This document shows positions 1 to 11,454 of a DNA stretch of 64,000 nt, one piece after another (within the stretch, counting starts at the first letter, position 1; every line of letters starts with the position of its first letter). The stretch is from Hymenoscyphus infarciens (taxonomy: Eukaryota; Ascomycota; Leotiomycetes; Helotiales; Helotiaceae). Under the pieces are notes generated by a model. That model did no database searches, was not told where the DNA came from, and saw only the letters and a program-made list of their open reading frames with translations. Made by a program: the position numbers and the translations under genes. Location: assembly GCA_001414345.1 (NCBI GenBank), contig LLCB01000259.1, positions 19,852 through 83,851 on the forward strand. Direction: 5' to 3'.

Positions 1-3000
1 AGGCTATTATATTATTATAAGAATATACTAGCTATTACTCTTTCTAAGGAGTCTATTTCTACCTTTATATTATAATTAGAGTCGAAGTAGTATAAGGTTT
101 ATATAGTAAGTAGCCTAGTTCTTAGTATTTTAAAAGCTTTATTATATTTAAGTATCTATAAAAACAGCTTTATAAGACGTATTATCATAGTTAGAGGTTT
201 AGCGATTTTAACATAACCTTTAATAAATTATTTATAAAATCCTATAAACCCTAGATAAGACTTTACACCTATTATAATATTAGGTTAAACCTAGTTTTAT
301 AAAAGCTCTACTTTTTTAAAGTTAACTTTAAGTCTTTTTATAATTAAGATAAATCCTAAGTATTTAACTCTAATAATACTAAATTCGCTTTTCTTAATAT
401 CTATCTAAAGTCCTACTTCTTAGAGCTAATTTAAAACCTTTCTAACCTATTTCTTATATTCTTTAATAGTATCTAAATAAATTAATATATTATCTAAGTA
501 AGTAATATAAAAGTCGTCTAAATAGTTAATTAAGACGTTATTTATATAATATTAATAGATAGTAAGGCTATTATAAAGTCTAAAAGAGAGGACCTTATAT
601 TTATATATATTATACTTAGTTCTAAACATAGTTATCTCTTCTAATTTAAGGTCTATTTAAATATAATAGAAAGCTTATCTAATATCTAATTTAGTAAAGA
701 TTTTAGCTATCTTTATCTTAGAAAGGAGCTTATTAATATAAGAGATTAAGTAGAGATTATTTTAGATTAGAGCGTTTAGCTTCTTATAATTAATATAGAA
801 CTATAACTTATTATTATTAGCCTTTTTAATAAAGAGTACTAGAGAGGCGAAAAGGCTATTACTATTAATAATAAACCCTTTATCTAGATTCTTTATAAGA
901 TACTCCTTTATAGCTTTAAGCTCTATAGTTAACTATTGATATAGAGATAAAAAGAAGTTAAGAAGTAGCTTATTTAAAGTAATCTTATAATTATATTTAT
1001 AGTAAGAAGAGAGCTTATTAGAAGCTACTTTTAAGAATACGTCTTTATAGAATAAGTAATACTTTAAAAGTTAAGTCTATATTAGAGCTCTTATCTTATT
1101 ATTATCTTAGAGAGAGGCTAATCTCTTATCGATAACCTAATCTAGCTTATAAAGGCTTATTATATAAAATTCTAAATTAGGCTATTTTATATTATAATAT
1201 ATTATATTTATACTTATTTTATAGATAAAGAAGTATAGAGTCTAGCCTTTTAAAGCTATACTAGTAGTTTATAAAGGCTTTAAACTAAAGTTAAATATTA
1301 AAATTTTAAAAGATGTTATTATAAATAGAAATAATAGCTTAGCTATATTTATAAGTCTACCTTTTTTACATCTTTCTTATTACTAAATAGTATATTCTCT
1401 TCGATTTATATCTAACTAGTAATTTAAAAAGGGTTTCTAGTTCTAGCTAGAAAGAGAAAGTAAAATTTCCTTACTATAGTAGAGAGTTAGAGAGTAATTA
1501 GCTAGCTAAATAATCTAACTCTTTAAGAGGTTAAGAAAGACTTTAAAGTAGTTTAACTATTTATTACTAATAATTAGGTCTTACTATTTAAAGTCTAGGA
1601 TAATAAAGAGGTAGTTAAGAATATAATGTTTATTAATATTTAGATATAGTTATATAAACTAATTTACCTAGCTTTTAGTACTATTATTATATCTATAAAT
1701 AAATACTATATATAGTAATCTCTAAATCTTTAAACCTATTAACTTTAATAAGTATAGAGCTAAGAGCTGATTTAGAAACAGGTACCTGTTTACTCCTATA
1801 TCTACTAAAGCTTATATTTTAATACTATATCTTTATATACTAAGAGTAGTATTTATAAGGAATTGTTTTCCTCTTATAAGCTTAGAAAGATTAAGTCTAG
1901 CTAGATTATATTTATATAAGCCTAGGAAGGAATTTTTACCTAGGCTTCTTCGTTTTCCTCCTAGCTTAGCTTAGAGTCGAAGTACTTTTTAGAAGGTTAT
2001 TCTTCTTTAAGTTAATTATCTATCTTATTAATAGTAGAAAGATTAAGATAATTAAGTTTAAAATACTTAAGCTTACTATAATAGTAATAATTTATACTAG
2101 TAGAGACTTAGTTTATTAATATAGTTTTTAATTTTTTACTAATAGAAAATAGTCTAAGAGTTTATAAAATCTTATAAGATATAGGATTAAGTCTATATAA
2201 AAGTAGAAAGGTTTTTAAAGTAGAGCTAGATAAGGATTAAAAAGTACTTATCTTTTTAAATAATAAGATTATACTAATTAGTTTAGCTATAGTACTAGTT
2301 ATAGATAACTCTATATTTTAGCGTTTCTCTTTATCTAAGGCTAAAAGATATACTACTATCTTATTAAAATTATAATTCTAATCTCTCTTAGCTAAAGTAG
2401 AGCTATTTTAGAGCTATAGTATAATCTTATTCTATATCTAGTAGAATCTTTCTAACTCTAGTATTCCTCTAAGTATAGCTATACTTAAGAAGTATACTCT
2501 AAAATCTAAAAAAGTTTCTCTTATATAACCTTTTCTACTTATTTATAAAGCTTAAAATTTATTTTAAGTATCCTTCTTCTTATAACTAGTTAAGAAGTAG
2601 AAATTAAGAAGTTTAATTATATCTTATTAATTTTTAAAGGCTATATTACCTATATTAGACTTATATTAAGGCTCTAAGTAGTTCCTAGCAAGTTTCGTAG
2701 TCGTTCTCTAAATAAAGGCTTTATAAGTTTTAGGTATATAGTAATAGTTAACGTTTACTTAGAGTCTATTATATATAGATATCTTCTATTACTTATAAGT
2801 AGATAAAGTACTATTATCTAAAGGTTTAATTTTCTTTATAATTTTACTTTTAATAGATTAAAAGGCTTTTAAAGTACTTTTAAGTTATAAGCGTAGAGTA
2901 GGTTATTATAAAGAAGGAATATTAGAGGTAGAGTCTCGCTTCTAATAATAGTTTAAAAAGATAAAAGAAGGTATTTATATAAGTTAGATAAGACTTAGAC

Positions 3001-3429
3001 TATAGTTATTATTTAGTAGTTATTAACTAATTTACTATACTAGGTCTAATAATTAAGTAATCTAATTATCTTACTTTAAAATTTTCTATTCTTTTTCTTA
3101 ATCCTTAGCTTCTATAGCTTAGATTATACTCTATATCTCGTCTATATTAGAGAAGTCCTATTAATCTCTCTAGCTTCTAGATATAAAGCCTTTACCTTTA
3201 TTATTCTTAGGCTTCTTAGTATTCTTAGAGGTATAGTACCGAGTTAAGAACCTTTTAGTAGAAGCTTAACTTTATTATCTAAAAGAGAGCTCTACACTTA
3301 GAAGTAAAGCTTAAGAGAGACCTAGGGTCGCTCTAGATTCTAATATATTAAATATTAAATTAGAGAGAGTAAAAGAGACAATTTAGAAGTTTTCTAGATA
3401 ACTATTTATATTATTAACTATCTAAATCG
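1..3429 (-). mobile_element. RIP-degraded Ty3/gypsy chromovirus-type element, internal region (3' part runs off the window)
   Basis: No reading frame of 60 codons survives, because CA/TG dinucleotides have become TA throughout. Reading the minus strand and ignoring stops recovers gypsy-type Pol: a segment like the linker before reverse transcriptase (about 950-1,250) and reverse transcriptase itself (about 440-950). RNase H should follow towards position 1. The first 440 nt after the 5' LTR (2,989-3,429 here) are the same sequence, inverted, as 60,604-61,043, so both blocks carry the same family. Gag should lie around 1,950-3,300 but is too decayed to read. The element was therefore inserted in minus orientation, and its integrase and 3' LTR lie outside the window. 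Confidence 0.85.
440..950 (-). pseudogene. Reverse transcriptase remnant (Ty3/gypsy)
   Basis: Translated on the minus strand with stops read through, the order is: ELKAIKEYLIKNLDKGFI, then a segment with SLFASLVLFIKK, then FYINYKKLNAL, then IFTKLDIR, then the catalytic box as YLDN at 489-500 (family consensus YxDD). These are the conserved RT blocks of Ty3/gypsy elements in the right order. Stops fall where Trp or Gln codons are expected (TGG/CAG/CAA to TAG/TAA), as RIP would produce. The fragment is non-functional. Confidence 0.85.
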
Positions 3430-4195
3430 TATATAGTAATCCCTATATAAAGAGGGTTATTAAGATTCTTAGGAATACTTAGCGTATTCTAATCTCTTAA
3501 TATATAAAACACGATTTTTACTAGCTATTTATATAGATACTAAACCCTAGTATTACTAGCTGTCTAGGAGATCTCTAGAATTCTAGCTATTTAAGAATAT
3601 GTTATTATAGTCCGATTCTAGGCTAAATCGAAATCGAAATAAAAAAAGCAATAATAAGCTTAAAAGAGATATTATAAAAGCCGTCACTAGTAAAGAAGAG
3701 TTATTATTTTTATATAATAATACGAAATATATATAACTATAGTAGAGGTATATAGGAGTATATATAGTAGAATAATATATATAGATACTAGGTACTAATA
3801 TAAAAGAAAATAATAACTATCCCTCTTCTATATTAAATATAAACGTCTATATATAAGAGTTTAAAAGCTTCTAAGTTCTAATAATAATAATAACCGAGCC
3901 CTATCTAATATAGCTAATACTAAATAATAAGAGCTAAAAAGCTAAATATATAACCTCTAATTCTTTAGAAAGCTAAACATATAATATCTAAACCTTAATC
4001 CCTTCTATATATAAATATTAGATATTAATACCTTTAACACTTCGCTTATATAAGTATCGGTTATTTATAATCTCAGCTCTAGAGGTATTAAGAGTATCGG
4101 CACTACTTAGAGGTATCGGTAGTTTCATAAATGCTAATAATTCAAGATAGTGCTATTATATAATAATCCAGCTATTATATAATAATCTAGGATAG
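3430..4195 (-). repeat. LTR type A, 5' LTR of the minus-strand chromovirus
   Basis: The inverted sequence matches 59,813-60,603 along its length, including the TATATATA...AGAG promoter-like core, the shared U5 and the end in ...ACTATATATA. It also matches the less mutated copy at 61,047-61,451. Its sense start lies at the high-coordinate end, with the short dyad TAGCACGCTA. It is strongly RIP-mutated. Edges are good to about 10 bp. Confidence 0.8.
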
Positions 4196-4204
4196 CGTGC
4201 TATT

Positions 4205-4833
4205 ATAAGAAGTACCTATTATATCTAAGGTTCAGCTATAGTATATTTAGCTTTTAGTAGTTATTGTTTTATATTATCTAATTTAGAAAGGTTATATACG
4301 TCTATACGTCTGTCTAGACTTTTAGACGTACTTTATAGAGTTTAGGCTTTTATATTAGCTAACGTATATTATTATTTAGTTTCGTATCTCTTTTTATATT
4401 ATCTAAAACCTCTTATATATAGTAGTCTACTTCTAGAGTTAGAAAAGGCTAGTTTAGCCTTTTCTTCTATATTAGAGCCTAGTATCTACGTATATTATTC
4501 TACTAAACACACTCCTATATACCTCTTTTATAGTAATATATATTTCGTACTATTATATAAAAAGACTAAACTCTACTTCGCTAGTAATAGCATTTATAAT
4601 ATCTCTTTAAGCTTATCGTTGCTTTTGTTTCTTTTTTAGGCTAGAATTAGACTTAAATAACGCTATTCTTAAATAGCTAGAATTCTAAAGATCTCCTAGA
4701 TAGCTAGTAATATTAAGATTTAATATTAGTTTTAGATAGCTAGTAAAAATCGTATCTTATACGTTATAGGATTTAAATATACTAAGTGTTTAGAATTCTA
4801 ATAACTCTCTTTATATAGAGACTACTATATATA
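4205..4833 (+). repeat. LTR type B, copy 1
   Basis: Matches 6,958-7,309 directly and 7,425-7,740 inverted. It abuts LTR A in opposite orientation at about 4,200. The U3 has the recognisable stretch CTATAGTATATTTAGC. The end, ...GACTACTATATATA, matches the end of LTR A. Confidence 0.7.
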
Positions 4834-4989
4834 GGTTTAGTAAATAAGTTAACTATTACTAAAAGTTATCGTAAAGGCTTCCGAATCTACTAATATTATT
4901 ATATCGAATTTATAAGAGATCTTAGGTCTCTCTAAATCTATTCCGCTATAAGGTATTAAACCCTCTTCTAGAGCTACTCTTCTTTCTAA

Positions 4990-6070
4990 AAGCTGCTTAA
5001 ATAGTATCTATATACTAAAACCTAGAAGATCTTAATAAAATAATAATAATAATTAAAGAGACTAGTAAGACTTCTCAAATATAGACTAGATATAGTTAGT
5101 TATATAAGCTTTAAAAGCAGAAAATCAAGAAATAAAGAATTAGCTAGCTAAGCTAGAAAAGAAAGTAAGTGAACTTATAAGTTAATAAATCGCTTTATCT
5201 TTAAACTCTCTCTAATCTAACTCTCTTCTACTTCTAAGCTTTAATTTATACCTCTTTTAACTACGAGCAGCTACCTCTAATACCTTCTAATTTTCTCTTA
5301 CCTAATATAGTATTAAAGCCCTTTTAAATACTCTCTAATCTTAATAAAAAAGTAAGATAACTAAAAAGATTAAACCTTTAAATAATAGTATTTTACCTAT
5401 ATATTAATAATAGAAGATATTAGTATAAGATAGACTCTATATAAATACTAACTATTATAGTTTACCTCTAATATATAAAGCTCTTATTTAGAGTATAATA
5501 ACTAGACTAGCTAGGAACTACCTAGAGCTTAGATATAAGTTAGAGTTAGACCTTATTTTTAAAGATTAAGAAGACATAGTTACTCTTTTAGATATCTACT
5601 TTTTAACTAGTTACGAAACAGAGGACGCTTAGAACGCTTTTGTAGTCTTAAAGATAAGAGAAGAAGAAGATAACGCTAAAGAAACTTTTACTGATTTTAA
5701 GAGTTACTTTTTAAGTATAGCTATACTTAGAGGTATACTAGAATTAGAATAGTTCTTTTAAATATAGAATAAGATTACACTATAGCTCTAAAACTTAGCT
5801 ACTTTAAGAAAGAGATAATAGAACTATAACTTTATTAAAATAGTATCTAATCTTTTAGCTTTAAATAAAGAGATATACTAAAATACTAAGTTATATAATA
5901 TTAGCACTTTAGTTTAAAATACTCTCTTCTTATCTAATCTAGCTCTAAACTCTTTATAATCTGATAGCAAATCTTCTACTACTTCTAAAGAAGTAGAATT
6001 AGAATTAGAAGATAATAAATAAGTCTTTAAGTACTCTGATTTAGAAGAGAACAAGGTAATATAATAAAAT
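4990..6070 (+). pseudogene. Gag remnant of the type B LTR element
   Basis: Plus-strand translation with stops read through shows a heptad-like segment, AENQEIKN.LAKLEKKVSEL, near 5,115-5,180. A retrotransposon Gag core follows near 5,590-5,830 (LDIYFLTSYETEDA, then NAFVVLKIREEEDNAKETF, then TDFKSYFLSIAILRG). Stops replace Trp/Gln codons, as expected from RIP. It is similar in style to Gag of fungal gypsy elements. No intact frame remains. Confidence 0.6.
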
Positions 6071-6099
6071 TTAGTAATAAAACTCTTTTAACTAGCTGA

Positions 6100-6640
6100 A
6101 ACTACTCTTTTTGTCGTTCTAAACTTCAGACAGCGAAAACTCGACAATCGGAAACAACTTCGCCTTTGACCACCTAAAACCCCACCGACTCTGATCAGAG
6201 TCTTACTTTCTTTTCACTTCTGGCCGGACTCAGAAGTTTCATTCGAATTCGAATCGGATACGAATCGGTACGCCCTCGAAGTGAGCTCTTAGCTGAGTTA
6301 TCACTGTCACCTTCAACGTCACCTCTCGATGGCCGCCTCCGACTCTACTCTGAATTCGCTTCCAACTTTACTCTGAACTTTTTCAGACCTACACTCTTTT
6401 AGTAATTTCGAATCGGATATGAATCGACTCACACTCTTTTAGTAATTCGAATCGGATACGGATACGAGTCGGTACGCTCTCGAAGTGAGCTCTTAACTGA
6501 GTTATCACTGCCTCTCAACCGAACGACCTCCGACTCTACTCTGAACTTTTGAACTTTTTGAACTTTTGAATTTTTGAACTTTTTCTGATTTTAACTTTGG
6601 AACTTTGAACTTTCTCTGACCTGCTAGACAGTATTAGACT
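6100..6640. other. GC-normal, non-RIP segment inside the type B element, with internal duplications
   Basis: Base composition changes abruptly near 6,100 and back near 6,640: CA/TG and CpG dinucleotides are common here and nearly absent on both sides. It contains a direct duplication of about 56-62 bp (6,251-6,306 and 6,449-6,510, both ending in GAGTTATCACTG). It also has a repeated CTCCGACTCTACTCTGA, repeated CACTCTTTTAGTAAT blocks and a GAACTTTTTGAA-type simple repeat. I see no coding frame. Confidence 0.6.
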
Positions 6641-6929
6641 ACACTCTTTTAATAGACGCGAATACTTGCTTTTGATATTAAAGGATTAGAAACGAAGTCT
6701 CTTTACAAGTATCTACGGTTACGATTTAAAACCTATCTCGATATCTTATCTCACTTATAATAATTTTAATAAATAAAGTATCTACGAACTCAGGTTAGCT
6801 ACGATTTAGACCTTAACTAACTTACGATAATATAATAAATATTATAACACTTATACTATCCTGATTTGACCTTAAATAATAAGATAGAAGACTTAGAACG
6901 AGTCTTTTTTAAGAGAGAGGGATATAATA

Positions 6930-7309
6930 GCCTATTATCTAGGCTATCCTAGATAGCTAGGAGTATCTACTATATCTAAGGTTCGGCTATAGTATATTTA
7001 GCTTTTAGTAGTTATTGTTTTATATTATCTAATTTAGGAAGGTTACGTACGTCTATACGTCTATCTAGACTTTCGAACGTACTTTATAGAGTTTAGGCTT
7101 TTATATTAGCTAACGTATATCGTTATTCAGTTTCGTATCTCTTTTTATATTATCTAAAACCTCTTATATATAGCAGCCTACTTCTAGAGTTAGAAAAGGC
7201 TAGTTTAGCCTTTTCTTCTATATTAGAGCCTAGTATCTACGTATGTTATTCTGCTAAACGCACTCCTATATGCCTCTTTTATAGTAGTATATATTTCGTG
7301 CTATTATAT
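6930..7309 (+). repeat. LTR type B, copy 2 (truncated after TTCGTGCTATTAT)
   Basis: A direct repeat of copy 1 up to about 7,309, where it stops in mid-LTR. It forms the left arm of an inverted repeat with copy 3 (7,425-7,740). Confidence 0.7.
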
Positions 7310-7745
7310 TATCGTTCTAGTCTAAATCTAGGCTAAGTCGTATTCAAAAACAAAAGAAGTAATAATAAGCTCGAAAGAGATATTATAAAGGCTATTACTA
7401 GCGAAGTAGAGTTTTTCTATTTTATATAATAGTACGAAATATATACTACTATAAAAGAGGTATATAGGAGTACGTTCGGTAGAATAATATACGTAGATAC
7501 TAGGCTCTAATATAGAAGAAAAGAAAAAACTATCTCTTCCTCTACTCTAGAAGTAGGCTACTATATATAAGAGGTTTAGACTATAAGGTCTAAAACTAAC
7601 TAACGTTATACGTCGGCTAATATAAAAGCCTAAACCTACGTAACCTTTCTAAAACAGATAATATAAGATAATAACTACTAAAACTCTATATATAGCAGGT
7701 ACTCCTAGCTATCTAGGATAACGATATACTGTTATAATATAATAT
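7310..7745 (-). repeat. LTR type B, copy 3, inverted
   Basis: The inverted sequence of copies 1 and 2, for example the TACGAAATATATACTACTAT core and the ACTATATATAAGAGG stretch. It reaches further into the LTR than copy 2 but also lacks the final U5. With copy 2 it makes a hairpin-capable structure: arms of over 300 bp and a loop of about 115 bp. Confidence 0.7.
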
Positions 7746-9029
7746 CTCTTTTTAACTTTAATAATTACACTTTTATATAAAAATTCCTACTACTAAACTA
7801 TAGAGAATTATATATAAAACTCTCTTCTATAGATTTTTAGCTACTTAAAAGTGAGATACGAAGACTTAATATCTATACGCGGTGTATTCTACGAACCTCT
7901 AGTAGTTCTATTTCGTCTCTAGAACTGTCTATAGAGCTAAGTTTAAGTTAAAAAAGCGACGTAGTAATACCTCTTTTTATAACTATTAGAGTTTTAGGCC
8001 TCTTAACCTTCTATAAAGAAGCTACGTTATATATAGTAATATACTAGATATCGACGAAAAAGACCTATATAGCTTATTTACTTAATAGTAGTATCCGTAG
8101 ACTACTAAAACGAACCGATTAAGAAAGCCTTTAAAGTCGATTCTATATATTCGCTAATACTAGAGGACTTCTACTCTAGATATACTACGGAATTATATAT
8201 AACTCTAAGAAGGCGAGAGCTATATACTAACTTAAGATTAGAAGTAATACTTATAGTAGTTATTCTATATAGTTAGTATATACTATATTTAAGTTAAGAG
8301 AATTACTAGAAGAGGTAAAGAACTTCTAATAATAGTAATAGAGTAATTAGAAGAGGCCTAGGCAGTATAAATAGGAATATAGATATAGAGAGGTTTTTAT
8401 AACTAGATAATAGATCCTCTACTATTTATATTAGTAGATATTCGAAGTATATTTAGTAGTACTTTAATAAAGTAGCGAAATACCTCTTAGAAGGTATAGG
8501 ACTATAGAGTAGGGAACCGATTCTCTAGTAGTTATAAAGAACTGATTCTCTACTATTTATATTAGTAAATATTTAAGGCGTGTTTAGTAGCTCTTAGATA
8601 AAGTAGTGAAATACCTTTTAGAAGGTATAGAACTATAGAGTAGAGGGAATAGAAGATAGAACTAGGAAACTTAAGTTAGAGATATATTAGAGAATAGTTC
8701 TATATAAGATAGTATATTAGAAGACGATTATTATTAGTTCTATATAAAGGAGAGCTAACTAAGCCCTTTTTATAAGAGCTGTTATAAAGTACTAAATCGG
8801 TTGTCTATAAGAATAACTAAAAACATTAAATTTAAATTAGAATAGAAGGAATAGAAAGAGATACTAAGCTATTACTAGAATATAAAGCTAGGAGCGTAGA
8901 GGTATATATATATAGCAGGCCTAGTAATAAGCACTCTAAGGAGTATATAAGCTACTTTTAGATAAAACCCTATAAATAGTACGTCTATATAGCGCCGGCT
9001 TTAGGTAGCTAAAAAGACTATTTGAATAT
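7746..9029. repeat. RIP-degraded repeat of unknown type, with a 131-bp tandem duplication
   Basis: AT-rich, CA-depleted sequence without readable frames. A tandem pair begins at 8,413 and 8,544 (131-bp period); each copy has CTCTACTATTTATATTAGTA and ends in CTATAGAGTAG. I could not match the rest to a transposon protein. Confidence 0.5.
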
Positions 9030-9047
9030 AAAAAAAAAAAAAAAAAA
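9030..9047 (+). repeat. Run of 18 A, edge of the RIP block
   Basis: An uninterrupted A tract at the boundary between the CA-depleted block and less mutated DNA. It could be the tail of a retroposed element on the plus strand or a simple repeat. I cannot tell which. Confidence 0.6.
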
Positions 9048-9722
9048 GTAGCAGGAGTCGAATGGGATAAGTAAATTGAATTGAATGAGATACGCGAGGT
9101 ACGACATAGGTGTAGCGTGCAGAGGTGACGCGGAGCTCACGAGCACTCTCTACTATTAGCTTAAAGCTAGCTATATAAGAAATAAAGAATAAGATCGTAG
9201 CTATTTAAATATAAGATTCTTAGCTCTTAGATTAGCTACGATAGAGATGATATAAAATTTAAATAGCGTTTTAATACTATAAAGCTATTACTAAAAGGTC
9301 TTAGACGCTCTAGCTAAAGCTATATACTCTATATAATCTCGCATTGTAATTGGTCTGCTCTCCTTAGTAGATGGGATTAGCTAAAAAGAGCGCCTGAGGA
9401 ACTGAGATAATTCACGACAGAGTAATTGCTAGCAACTACCACTTGGAAGCAAAGTGAAATGTCCACAGGGTCGGATAATAGTTCTTGAAAAAAGTAGATT
9501 AACAGAGAAATTGAACTTTTAAGCTCATGTCAGAAGAGAATAGCCTCGAAACGCCACCCAAATGAAAGTAGAACTTTCTAGGAAAAAGCGTATAAAAGAA
9601 TAGTGAAAAACTTTTGGTCTATCAACAGGTTATGCCATCGCCATTCTTAATTTCCTAAATCAAACGCCATCAGGACCCTCATAAATGTCTTTGCATCATA
9701 GTACCTCATTGCTTAACATTGC
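9048..9722. other. Border region without a gene
   Basis: 9,048-9,155 has ordinary composition. 9,155-9,345 is again CA-depleted and contains an ATCGTAGCT/AGCTACGAT inverted pair. From about 9,346 the sequence is unique and leads into the 3' end of the mutase gene. No coding frame seen. Confidence 0.5.
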
Positions 9723-11454
9723 TTAACATTGCTTCACAACAGAAGCAACCTTCGTAGCCAAATCATCCGCTTCGCTTCTTGTGGCAGCCTCAGCATACAC
9801 TCTGACAGCATCTTCTGTTCCCGATGCTCTCGCAAATGATCTGCCTTCGGAATACTTAGATACTAACGCATCAATCTGAGCTTGTGCCTCTGTAGGCTCG
9901 ATCAGTCTTCTCTCAGTGGCATCTGCCACAAAGATACCTCGGTTTGCGACCTCAACACGAACCAAACGGTTTGGAAGATCTATGTAGGTAAGATCCCACT
10001 CTTTTGGTGTCCAGCGCTTGTGGGCAAGAATGATCTCAACAAGAAGCATATCTGAAAGAGCATCACCAACAGTTTGGTTGATGACTTCTGTAAGACCAAC
10101 CAAAGTTGTAAGTGCACTCTTTTGGGCAGGAGACTGGAGTGACTCCTTGTCACCAAGAGCTTTCTTGAAGGTGTCCAGAGCTTGTTGTGAGAAAACGACA
10201 GTTCCGTGGCCGTTGGCTTCGAAATAGACACCGACATCGAATTTTGTTGCAGCATGATGCAAATGCTTGACTCCGGTTTTGGTGCAGACAACTGGAAGGC
10301 CAAGAGTCTTTTCGACGTACTTTGTGCTTGCGCCGTTGGCATAGGCAGTTTGTACAACTCCAATCCTCAACTCCTGGCCAAATCCAGCCTCACGGGCGAG
10401 ATCACCGATGAAAGAGGCAGCGAGTGTAGCAATTCGATCACCGTCAAGAAGGCGGAAACCCTGCTCAGGATCGTTGAAGTAATAGACAATTCGATCAGCA
10501 TCACCATCATATGAACAGCATCGGTCGTTGACGCCAGCTGTGGAAGATGGAGGTGCTCGCTGCTTGGTCTTAACAAAGTCCGCACCGCACTGTGGATGTT
10601 AGCCAGAATCTAAGGGAAAATCATCTAACACCCACATCATGATTAAGAACCTCCGCATTGATAATATCATCGTTGATAATCTTGACCTCCAAACCCGGGT
10701 TTGTGTATGTCTTTGGCTCATCCTTTGTCTGCTTCTCCTCATCATTTACCAATGTAACTGCTGATTGCATTGTAGCTAAGAATTCGGCTAGCTTTGGTGC
10801 TCCTACACCATTCGCACAATCCACTGTGAGGGATCCAACAGGCTTCTTTCCATCCATAGCCTTGATGAAAGCCTTTGCCAACTTTTCGTAATAACCCTGC
10901 TCACTGACATCTCCATATTCGAGTGGTGTGCCGATCGTATTTGTGCATCTCGTAAGGTAGTGGAGTTGTGGGGTTGTGAGAAGTTTGTAGTCGGTGCTAG
11001 TTGAACCAACGGCCTGCAAAGCGTCAACCAAAGCAGTTACCAGCTTTGGACCAGAAGGTCTGGTGTCTCGACCGTAGATAACGTTGGATTTGCTGCTCTC
11101 GGTGACACCCTCCTTTGCCTCAATTTCTCGGTAGACTTTGACCACATCCTCATCCCGAGCGTTGGCCAGCTTGGTGGCATGGGCTTCCCAAGCCTCCTCC
11201 AACATCTCTCCCATAGGGTCCACCAGCTTCACGCCATTATCTGCTGGGGGATTGTGCGAAGCAGTAATCATTACACCAATTGTGTTTTTGAGCTTTCTTG
11301 AGCGTAGCTCAGCGAGGAGTCCCACGCGGAAAACGACCGAATCCAGGAGATCAGCTTTCATTCGAAAGCCTGCTGTGCCATATTGGAAAACTCGATCGAC
11401 GGGTTTTGGGTGCTTCTTGGCCGCAGCAAGAATTTGGGCGTCTTTGGAAGCCAT
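9723..11454 (-). CDS. pcm1: Phosphoacetylglucosamine mutase (561 aa)
   Basis: Converts GlcNAc-6-P to GlcNAc-1-P, the step before UDP-GlcNAc used for chitin, N-glycans and GPI anchors; cytosolic. Two exons, 10,636-11,454 and 9,723-10,589. The 46-nt intron (GTGGGT donor, CTAAC branch, CACAG acceptor) restores the conserved CGADFVK. Seen: phosphoserine loop ITASHNPP with Ser66, metal loop DGDADR at 301-306, sugar-binding EANGHGT, and phosphate-binding RASGTED at about 527-533. These are the four landmarks of the alpha-D-phosphohexomutase superfamily, in the AGM1 subtype. The ATG at 11,454 was chosen because it sits just before the conserved QYGTAGFR at the usual distance. The frame runs further upstream, but that stretch is low-complexity and probably 5' leader. 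Divergent from MUS81, with a shared 363-bp promoter. Confidence 0.95.

Larger units (their letters stand above)
4205..7309 (+). mobile_element. LTR type B element with gag remnant and no visible pol (possibly non-autonomous)
   Basis: Two direct copies of the same sequence bound this unit: 4,205-4,833 (5' LTR, start truncated) and about 6,930-7,309 (3' LTR, cut off before its U5). Between them are a gag remnant (about 4,990-6,070), a GC-normal segment without RIP (about 6,100-6,640) and AT-rich sequence. I found no reverse transcriptase or integrase blocks in either strand. The B LTR shares its U5 with LTR type A (compare 4,690-4,833 with 60,440-60,603) but has a different U3, which suggests a related element using the same machinery. 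Calling it non-autonomous is an inference; a deletion of pol would look the same. Confidence 0.65.
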
